A stretch of DNA of 8,780 bases, taken from positions 1-8,780 of the forward strand of contig JAGGTZ010000153.1 in assembly GCA_021158805.1 (NCBI GenBank), written 5' to 3'. This DNA is from Thermoproteota archaeon (GTDB taxonomy: Archaea; Korarchaeota; Korarchaeia; Korarchaeales; Korarchaeaceae). Positions 1 through 5,075 of the stretch are shown piece by piece (the stretch's first letter is position 1; each line of letters opens with the position of its first letter). Below the pieces are notes generated by a model. It was not told the origin of the DNA. It saw only the letters and a list, made by a program, of their open reading frames with translations, and did not search any database. The translations under genes were made by a program, and so were the position numbers.

Positions 1-85
1 ATATAATATAATGCACTGTTAATATATCTTTAAAATATATTTTCTGGAAGAAATAGATAAAAACAATCAATTTACTGGTGTATTG
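1..85. other. AT-rich intergenic segment with no recognisable gene
   Basis: No plausible coding frame or RNA gene is visible. The segment is strongly AT-rich and holds a 12-base perfect palindrome AAAATATATTTT at 32-43, next to TTTAAAAT-like sequence that could serve as a TATA element in either direction. A gene lying to the left of the window might be divergently transcribed from here. Such sequence is also common in archaeal intergenic DNA, so nothing firmer can be said. Confidence 0.4.
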
Positions 86-99
86 GAAAAATTTAAATA
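86..99 (+). promoter_or_regulatory. Archaeal BRE/TATA promoter of the hairpin leader
   Basis: The sequence GGAAAAATTTAAATA contains a purine-rich BRE-like stretch (86-91) followed by the TATA element TTTAAATA (92-99). Archaeal transcription usually starts about 22-27 bases downstream of the TATA centre, which predicts a start near 118-122. The long hairpin begins at 119. This fit between predicted start and structure is the main reason to trust the box. Confidence 0.6.
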
Positions 100-133
100 T
101 GGAATGTTAGTCAATATACATGGAAGATTGAGG

Positions 134-141
134 GGAGGTGA
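134..141 (+). promoter_or_regulatory. Canonical Shine-Dalgarno sequence inside the hairpin stem
   Basis: GGAGGTGA matches the complement of the conserved archaeal 16S rRNA 3' end (UCACCUCC). It lies four bases before the ATG at 146. Its first five bases (134-138) are paired in the outer stem with 195-199, so the folded hairpin would hide it. This makes it a better ribosome site than any in front of the long genes here. Confidence 0.5.
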
Positions 142-145
142 GAGT

Positions 146-175
146 ATGGTCCTCGGGGGGAGAATTGGACCTTGA
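146..175 (+). CDS. Possible 9-residue leader peptide
   Basis: An ATG at 146 opens a nine-codon frame reading MVLGGRIGP and ending in TGA at 173-175. It is preceded at ideal distance by GGAGGTGA (134-141). The frame runs from the internal loop through the 5' strand of the inner helix into its loop, so a translating ribosome would break the inner helix and free its 3' strand. The peptide has no internal methionine, so a simple 'count the methionyl-tRNA' attenuator is not supported. The glycine pair and the proline before the stop could slow ribosomes, but this is speculation. A frame this short can arise by chance; the strong ribosome site is what raises it above noise. Confidence 0.3.
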   Translation: MVLGGRIGP

Positions 176-225
176 TTTCCTCCTGAGGAACCCTCCTCCC
201 TTCAATCTTCCATGATTATGTGAAG

Positions 226-259
226 TCTTATTTTTGTGATAGAATATTTATCAATTTTT
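226..259 (+). terminator. U-rich tracts after the hairpin, possible terminator/attenuator
   Basis: TCTTATTTTT (226-235) begins 11 bases after the hairpin, and a second run TTTTT lies at 255-259. Archaeal RNA polymerase terminates at U-rich tracts, helped in some cases by upstream structure. The tracts sit between the predicted start at ~119 and the synthetase start at 286, so they could either end a separate small RNA or make synthetase expression conditional on read-through. Confidence 0.35.
243..252 (+). promoter_or_regulatory. Possible second TATA element close to the SAM synthetase start
   Basis: AATATTTATC resembles a TATA box, with purine-rich TAGA before it. Its centre would place a start near 270-275, giving the synthetase a leader of only about 12-15 bases that still includes GGTGA at 276-280. 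If real, the upstream hairpin would be an independent transcript. The match is weaker than the box at 92-99. Confidence 0.25.
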
Positions 260-275
260 GTGAAGCCCTCACATC

Positions 276-280
276 GGTGA
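276..280 (+). promoter_or_regulatory. Shine-Dalgarno site that selects the ATG at 286
   Basis: GGTGA lies five bases before the ATG at 286. This supports that ATG over the GTG at 220, which would add 22 residues lacking any family resemblance. GTGA (277-280) can also pair with TCAC (269-272) across the four-base loop ATCG, a weak hairpin that could modulate access. Confidence 0.5.
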
Positions 281-285
281 CCTCG

Positions 286-1494
286 ATGAGCTATCTCAAG
301 GTAGCTAGGTGTGACAAATTACCCATGGACAAACAACCAATAGAAATTGTTGAAAGAAAGGGAAAAGGCCATCCCGATACGATTACTGATGGAATAATGG
401 AAAGGGTAGCTCTGGAGCTGAATAGGGAATATCTCAAACGGTTTGGGGGAATACTACATTATAACGCCGATAAGTCGCTACTCGCAGCTGGGGTTTCGGA
501 ACCGAAATTCGGTGGTGGAAAAATCATAGAGCCCATGCTTATAGTGTTCGGCGACAGAGCGACTACCTCCTTTGCCGGAGAGGAGATTGATATCGATAAG
601 ATCGTTACTGATGCTGCTAAGCACTGGATAAAGGAGAACCTCAGATTTGTGGATCCGGAAGAGCATGTTAGATATCAAATCGAACTCAAAGAGGGTAGCG
701 CTGAACTCACTGATATATTCAGGAGAGGCCAGGAAGTAATGGGTGCTAACGATACCTCGGCTGCAGTAGGCTATGCACCTCTATCACGGACGGAGACTGT
801 GGTCTTAGAACTTGAGCAGTTTCTGAACTCAGAAGAGTTCAAAAAGGAATTCCAAGAGACCGGTGAGGACATAAAGGTAATGGGAAGCCGACATAATGGT
901 CACTTAGATCTCACCATAGCAATGGCTTTCGTAGACAGGTTCGTTAATAGCGAATCAGATTACTTCAGGAGTAAACAGGAAGTTTTAGAGAGAATAAAAG
1001 AATTCCTCAACGATAAGTTCTCAAATGACTTTGAGAGCATTGATGTACATCTAAATACACTGGATGTACCTGGAAGGGGAGTCCGTGGCGTCTATCTGAC
1101 GGTTCTAGGTACATCTGCTGAAGGAGGTGATTCCGGGCAGGTGGGGAGAGGAAATGGGGTGAATGGCGTAATCCCCCTCATGAGGCCTAGGAGTTCGGAG
1201 GCAGCTGCAGGGAAGAACCCCATCAGTCATGTAGGTAAGATCTACAACGCATATACTCATGAGATAGCTAGGAAGATTATAGAAGAAGTGGAGGAGGTCA
1301 AAGAGGTTTATGTGTGGCTTCTTAGTAAGATAGGTAGACCTATCAATGAACCAGCCCTAGCGGCGGCTGAGGTCTACACGGAAGGAAACTTCGACGACAT
1401 CAAGGGGCAAGTCGAGGAGATAATAGCTAGGGAGGTTAGTAACATAGGAGAATTCGTTAACAAACTCATTGATGGGATGATCCCCGTTTATTGA
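286..1494 (+). CDS. mat: S-adenosylmethionine synthetase, archaeal type (methionine adenosyltransferase)
   Basis: Makes S-adenosylmethionine from ATP and methionine, releasing phosphate and diphosphate, in the cytoplasm; this is the cell's main methyl donor. At 402 residues it is the usual length of the archaeal family, which is far diverged from bacterial/eukaryotic MetK. Visible family blocks (numbered from the ATG at 286) are VERKGKGHPD (22-31), FGGGKIIEP (75-83), ANDTSAAVGYAPLS (154-167), the glycine-rich GTSAEGGDSGQVGRGN (275-290), and EAAAGKNPISHVGKIYN (305-321). The longer frame from GTG 220 was rejected because its extra 22 residues are unlike the family, while ATG 286 has GGTGA at a good distance. 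One local difference from the pattern I recall is GRGN-GVNGVIP where an arginine usually follows GRGN. The gene is preceded by the hairpin leader (119-214). Its stop overlaps the convergent helicase gene by 7 bases, so there is no intergenic space downstream. Identification is firm; regulation by the leader is inferred. Confidence 0.95.
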   Translation: MSYLKVARCDKLPMDKQPIEIVERKGKGHPDTITDGIMERVALELNREYLKRFGGILHYNADKSLLAAGVSEPKFGGGKIIEPMLIVFGDRATTSFAGEEIDIDKIVTDAAKHWIKENLRFVDPEEHVRYQIELKEGSAELTDIFRRGQEVMGANDTSAAVGYAPLSRTETVVLELEQFLNSEEFKKEFQETGEDIKVMGSRHNGHLDLTIAMAFVDRFVNSESDYFRSKQEVLERIKEFLNDKFSNDFESIDVHLNTLDVPGRGVRGVYLTVLGTSAEGGDSGQVGRGNGVNGVIPLMRPRSSEAAAGKNPISHVGKIYNAYTHEIARKIIEEVEEVKEVYVWLLSKIGRPINEPALAAAEVYTEGNFDDIKGQVEEIIAREVSNIGEFVNKLIDGMIPVY

Positions 1495-4400
1495 TTTCCA
1501 ATGGCGATATATGTCAAATACATCGTTCTTACCCTCTCCTTTAAGGTATTTTCCATTTTTTCCCTCAAAAATCTCACGTACTTATCCCAGCTACCACGTC
1601 CTTCCTCTATCTTGCTGGAGGATTTTCTTGCCTCTACAATGATGTCTTTTAATGAGAACTCCTGCCCCCAGAGACCCCTCATAACCTCCTCAAAGGATGC
1701 CGGTGATATCCCTAAGTAAGTCTCTACTATAGGCTTTAATTCCTTAACACGACCTTCAGATTTCAATCCTTGAAGTATATATACTAACGTCTTCTGTCCC
1801 ATTGAGCTTAGATCTCTAAGGAGAGATCCTATGTCCCAGCATACTAATGTGAACTCGGAGTTTACTAATTCCTCTAAGGGTTTTAGATCAACACCCTCTA
1901 TCTCGAAGAATTCCTTAGATATTGGGTACATGTTGAACTCCTCACCGTTAAATGTACCGAATATCCCTAAGGTTACAGCATCCGTTAACTGAACAGTGAT
2001 TATATCTAACGAGGCTATCTTATGTGCCTTGGATGGTTTTGGTATCATGATCTCCTTTCCTTCTAGGATTATAGGTACCCTCTGCGTTAGTATTATGTAG
2101 TCCACGGCCCTCCTCGCGAATTTCTTAGCTAGATCCCATCTCAGTCCAGAAGCTACTAGCTCATAGTGCGCTTGGTCGTCAATCAACATAAGCAATATTT
2201 CTGACAAGTCATCTGGTTCAAAAGACTCTACCTCCTTAGCTATCTCTACCCAGTCGAGGTACTCTATCAAGCCAGCCGACTCAGGCTCATGTATTAATAG
2301 GATTTTCTTATCTCCGATGTTGGAGACATCATATACTAGGGAGTCTATAGGTATCCCCCTAGACCTCCTAAGGACTAGCAGAAGGGTGGCTAATCCTATC
2401 CTGAGCCATGTCAGGTCTTCAGAGGGATCCAGCTCTATAGACAGGCCATACGTGTAATCTCTATAAATCCCGCCGGTAGGCCCTACAACGGGAAGAGACA
2501 TGCTCTCTCTAATGAAGAGCGTCCTATCGCCAACTGGAACGGACCGCACTTTTCCTGACGATATCCTCCAATAGACCCTATTGGGAATCTTGGTTCTAAG
2601 TCCGAATCCCATGACAGGAGGGTCGACGACGCATATGACTTCGCTACTCAGTCTTCCCTTGAAATAATCATCTAATATATCTGGTCTCTCGCCCCAATCC
2701 ATCTTTATCTTCTCATACTCTTCAAGAACGAACGCTAGAGGATCAAAAGAGTAGACGGTAGAATATGAAAGGGGTTCTTCCACAACGCCCGTGATTACCC
2801 TGCCTCTCCTAAGGAAATCAACTATGATAGCATCATTACTATAATCTATACTCCCTGGCTGAAATCTCTCAACTAGATCGCAATGCCCAATGTCCTCAAC
2901 GTATCTCAGACTTCCATTTTCCCTTATGGCCCGCTTAAATCCGTATGGTGGTCCAAACTCGTAGAAATTGATGTTGTCCCAAACCCTCTTCCCTCTCTTA
3001 GTTAACGAGCCTTCGGCCACTAACCTTAAGGACCTTAACATTTCAAACTCCTCTTCTGTTAGTAAATCTCTGAGCCTTGGATGTAGGAACTTGAACAGAC
3101 CTTCAAATAACGTAGAATACTTGTTCTGGGGATTAGCTAGAGCTATCTCCAATGGAAGCTTTAGCCACGACATCACAGCTTCTCGTCCTCTTAATAGAAG
3201 CTCTCTATCCCACCTGTATAGTGGGAAAATTACTGTCTCTGTCCATCTAACCTCTTCTCTCCTACCTTTACGGCCTTCCCTCTGTTTAAACTCTCTAACA
3301 CTCTCTGGAAGACCTAAATGGACTATCCGGACTACCGTTCCTATATCTAGGCCTTGTGAGAGAGTTCTTGGGCTTATTATTATCTTAATCACTCCCTTTC
3401 GTGCACCTTCTTCAATCTCCTCCCTCTCCTTCTTTGATACAAGGTGATGATGAGAGGCTACGTTCTCTAAACCAAACTCGGTTCTTAGTCTCCTCTTCAA
3501 GCTCTCTGCGGATCTAATTCCCCTTGTGAAGACCAATGTAACGCCCTCATCCTCTACATAGTGGGCAATTATCTCGGCAGGATCCAACTCCGGGCGTGGG
3601 ATTTCGACACCAAGCGACCTTAAGAGTTCTACAACTTTGTATACCTCACCTTTGAATACTTCAAAGTCGCTAAGGGCTCTTCTTATATCCTCTCCCACTG
3701 GTAGGCTTAGTAACTCCTCCTTATACTTCAGTACCACTTCCCATATTTTCTCTAGGTTTTTCCCTAGAACAACGAAGACTTCGTTTCTGAGCCTAAATGG
3801 TTTCCCTCTTATGACGACGGTCTCCCTCCCATTTATCGCTGTCAAGCTCCTGGATAACTCCTCAGGATTCCCTAGCGTAGCAGTCAGCACTACAAACTGT
3901 GGTGGCTTTTCGGTTAGAAGAGAAATTATCCTCATCATTGATAGTATAAGAGCTAATTCTCTAGGTCCATAGAAATCTAACTCATCTATTACGAGGAGAT
4001 CTAATTTCTCAATAAAACCCGAAAGATACGATCCCCTTGAACAGAGACGCTTGAGGTCAGTTAGTAAGAAAGCAGGATTTGTGACTATTAAGTCGAAACT
4101 AGATAGCTTTGCCCTGAGACGAGACCTTCCAATCTCTTTTACCAGCTCTGATCTCCTTCTAGCATCTATGACTTGGGATCTAAGGCCTAAAGCCTTAGAA
4201 TACTCCTCCAGTCGCCTTATCTGATCATTAGCGAGGGCAAGCGTTGGATATATTGCTATAGTCTTTCTTCCCTTTAATGCATGGAAGAACCACGCCTCCG
4301 TTTTCCCACTACCGGTGCCGGAGATCAGTATGACATTTTTCCCCTCCTCTAGTGATCGTAAGGCCTCAGCTTGGTGGGAATAGAGCTTCATCTCTGAGAT

Positions 4401-4550
4401 TCGGGAAGGCCTTCCAGGCCAAGAAGAGAGAGAAGGAGCGAGATCTCCAAACTTCAAGTCAACCCTTTCGGGCTTGATCTCCTCCTCTACATAGGAATAG
4501 TAATTATAACCTAGTAGCTCAAGTAAGGTTGAGGTACTTATTCGAGCCAA
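1488..4550 (-). CDS. Large SF2 DNA/RNA helicase (Hrq1/YprA-like motor core) with unassigned C-terminal half
   Basis: A 1020-residue ATP-driven nucleic-acid translocase. The core motifs are in order: LYSHQ (56-60) as the adenine-contacting region, Walker A GTGSGKT (78-84), Ia YPTLALANDQ (101-110), Ib TNP (157-159), DELD Walker B (189-192), III TATLGN (223-228), IV TLVFTRG (338-344), V SPRTLSQGLDI (393-403) and VI QREGRKGR (423-430). All catalytic residues appear intact. LYSHQAEAL, GSGKTEA and the LGNPEEL block after motif III resemble the Hrq1/YprA (MrfA) and Lhr-like groups. The ~590 residues after motif VI are unassigned. They contain only scattered cysteines, so the four-cysteine zinc site of DUF1998-type helicases is not seen. 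The start is TTG at 4550, five bases after the Hsp20 stop, with AGGTAGGT upstream; the next ATG (residue 54) would leave too little before the LYSHQ block. It is the last gene of the mre11-rad50 string, so a role in DNA-end processing is inferred. Helicase assignment is firm; subfamily and substrate are not. Confidence 0.85.
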   Translation of the reverse strand: MARISTSTLLELLGYNYYSYVEEEIKPERVDLKFGDLAPSLSSWPGRPSRISEMKLYSHQAEALRSLEEGKNVILISGTGSGKTEAWFFHALKGRKTIAIYPTLALANDQIRRLEEYSKALGLRSQVIDARRRSELVKEIGRSRLRAKLSSFDLIVTNPAFLLTDLKRLCSRGSYLSGFIEKLDLLVIDELDFYGPRELALILSMMRIISLLTEKPPQFVVLTATLGNPEELSRSLTAINGRETVVIRGKPFRLRNEVFVVLGKNLEKIWEVVLKYKEELLSLPVGEDIRRALSDFEVFKGEVYKVVELLRSLGVEIPRPELDPAEIIAHYVEDEGVTLVFTRGIRSAESLKRRLRTEFGLENVASHHHLVSKKEREEIEEGARKGVIKIIISPRTLSQGLDIGTVVRIVHLGLPESVREFKQREGRKGRREEVRWTETVIFPLYRWDRELLLRGREAVMSWLKLPLEIALANPQNKYSTLFEGLFKFLHPRLRDLLTEEEFEMLRSLRLVAEGSLTKRGKRVWDNINFYEFGPPYGFKRAIRENGSLRYVEDIGHCDLVERFQPGSIDYSNDAIIVDFLRRGRVITGVVEEPLSYSTVYSFDPLAFVLEEYEKIKMDWGERPDILDDYFKGRLSSEVICVVDPPVMGFGLRTKIPNRVYWRISSGKVRSVPVGDRTLFIRESMSLPVVGPTGGIYRDYTYGLSIELDPSEDLTWLRIGLATLLLVLRRSRGIPIDSLVYDVSNIGDKKILLIHEPESAGLIEYLDWVEIAKEVESFEPDDLSEILLMLIDDQAHYELVASGLRWDLAKKFARRAVDYIILTQRVPIILEGKEIMIPKPSKAHKIASLDIITVQLTDAVTLGIFGTFNGEEFNMYPISKEFFEIEGVDLKPLEELVNSEFTLVCWDIGSLLRDLSSMGQKTLVYILQGLKSEGRVKELKPIVETYLGISPASFEEVMRGLWGQEFSLKDIIVEARKSSSKIEEGRGSWDKYVRFLREKMENTLKERVRTMYLTYIAIGNQ
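1548..1563 (+). terminator. Possible U-tract terminator of the SAM synthetase transcript
   Basis: ATTTTCCATTTTTTCC provides two T-runs (1549-1552 and 1556-1561) about 55-70 bases after the synthetase stop. It lies within the antisense strand of the helicase gene, as it must because the two genes overlap. Archaeal polymerase can stop at such tracts without a stem. It is the first clear T-rich stretch after the stop, but T-runs are not rare here. Confidence 0.3.
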
Positions 4551-4555
4551 AGGAC

Positions 4556-5047
4556 CTACCTTTTGGAAATCCTCACCTCTAATATGCCGTTCCTGTAGGT
4601 AGCCTTCGTTCTTTTAGGATCTATCTCCATTGGTAGCTGAAGCTTCTTTAAGAAGTCTTTAGCCCTTATCGTAAGTTCGTTACCCCTGACCTTCACGGAT
4701 ATATCGTTCCTCCTGACGCCAGGTAAGTCTGCAACAATAATAATCTCATCTTCTAACTCTATAACATCTACTCCCTGCTCCTCTAATTCCAAAGGAGCAC
4801 CTCCCACCTTCCTAACATTCTCAGAACTGGAGGGAAAACCTACAACGAAATCATCCGGGGAATCCTCCTCTGATGCATATGAGAACGACTCATCTTCTAG
4901 CTCGCCGAAATTTATCTCACCATCGATAAATCTAGAGAGATCCTCATCCATTCTCTTGAAGAGATCAATCATATCTTTTATAAAGTAGCTAAATATATCC
5001 CTGTAAGGCTCTCTCTTCCTTTCTTCGTCCAATGTCTTCCCCCTCAT
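4556..5047 (-). CDS. Small Hsp20/alpha-crystallin-like protein with a shortened core
   Basis: A 163-residue protein. Residues 1-85 are charged, mostly acidic, and unlike anything I recognise. Residues ~92-163 form an alpha-crystallin-like domain: the ADLPGVRRNDISVKV block (106-120), LTIRAK (125-130), the LP of strand 7 (138-139) and the terminal A-x-YRNGILEVRISK signature (149-162). Family members bind partly unfolded proteins and usually assemble into large oligomers. Two usual parts are missing. The loop between LTIRAK and LQLP is only a few residues, so the ER-x-x-G-x-F-x-R segment and strand 6 used for dimer exchange are absent. The protein also ends right after the last strand, with no C-terminal I-x-I/V tail for oligomer assembly. 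It may therefore be a monomeric or partner-binding (p23/CS-like) variant. It starts 23 bases after rad50 with AGGGGT before the ATG, and the helicase start follows 5 bases after its stop. A role with the repair proteins is inferred from position only. Confidence 0.75.
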   Translation of the reverse strand: MRGKTLDEERKREPYRDIFSYFIKDMIDLFKRMDEDLSRFIDGEINFGELEDESFSYASEEDSPDDFVVGFPSSSENVRKVGGAPLELEEQGVDVIELEDEIIIVADLPGVRRNDISVKVRGNELTIRAKDFLKKLQLPMEIDPKRTKATYRNGILEVRISKR

Positions 5048-5067
5048 ACTACCCCTACTAGTAATCC

Positions 5068-5075
5068 TATTTAAT
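5068..5075 (-). promoter_or_regulatory. Possible internal TATA element before the Hsp20-like gene
   Basis: On the minus strand this reads ATTAAATA and overlaps the rad50 stop codon. Its centre is ~25 bases before the ATG at 5047, so transcription from it would begin at or next to the start codon, giving a leaderless message, which is common in archaea. It could let the chaperone-like gene and the helicase be expressed apart from mre11-rad50. AGGGGT before the ATG argues that translation from the longer operon message is also provided for. Confidence 0.3.

Larger units (their letters stand above)
119..214 (+). ncRNA. Long two-part hairpin RNA: candidate regulatory leader of the SAM synthetase gene, or small RNA
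   Basis: Bases 119-138 pair with 195-214 over 20 positions without a gap (19 Watson-Crick, one G-U at 132/201). After an asymmetric internal loop (139-147 against 193-194), bases 148-163 pair with 176-192, with one bulged A (189) and a 12-base loop (164-175). About 36 pairs form in 96 bases. The interior can alternatively fold as two local hairpins: GGTCC 148-152 with GGACC 167-171, and TTCCT 177-181 with AGGAA 186-190. With the outer stem these make a three-way junction. The element begins at the predicted transcription start and is followed by U-rich tracts at 226-235 and 255-259. It lies 71 bases before the likely start of the methionine adenosyltransferase. It matches no tRNA, 5S, SRP, RNase P, C/D or H/ACA pattern I know. 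An attenuator or metabolite-sensing leader is inferred; an independent small RNA or a mobile inverted-repeat element are the alternatives. Confidence 0.55.

Noticed and set aside
120..131. Three-codon frame ATG GAA GAT TGA at the predicted transcription start
   Set aside because: It has no upstream ribosome site and would be only M-E-D. It appears on both strands simply because the two hairpin arms are complementary.
119..214. The inverted repeat as a small mobile element (MITE) or insertion-sequence remnant
   Set aside because: There is no target-site duplication at the ends (ATA before, ATT after), and no second copy in the window. The near-full pairing and fit with the predicted transcription start favour an RNA element. 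A genome-wide copy search could overturn this.
119..214. The hairpin as tRNA, 5S, SRP, RNase P, C/D or H/ACA RNA
   Set aside because: No T-loop motif, no CCA-type acceptor, no RUGAUGA/CUGA box pair at the right places, no ACA box, and no RNase P or SRP signature bases. The single long rod does not match these shapes.
220..285. N-terminal extension of the SAM synthetase from GTG 220
   Set aside because: The 22 extra residues do not resemble the family and no Shine-Dalgarno precedes GTG 220, whereas ATG 286 has GGTGA five bases upstream and gives the normal length.
2968..3447. 159-codon plus-strand frame opposite the helicase
   Set aside because: It lies antisense to the motor motif V/VI region, is Ser/Leu-rich and matches no family; it is a shadow of the helicase gene.
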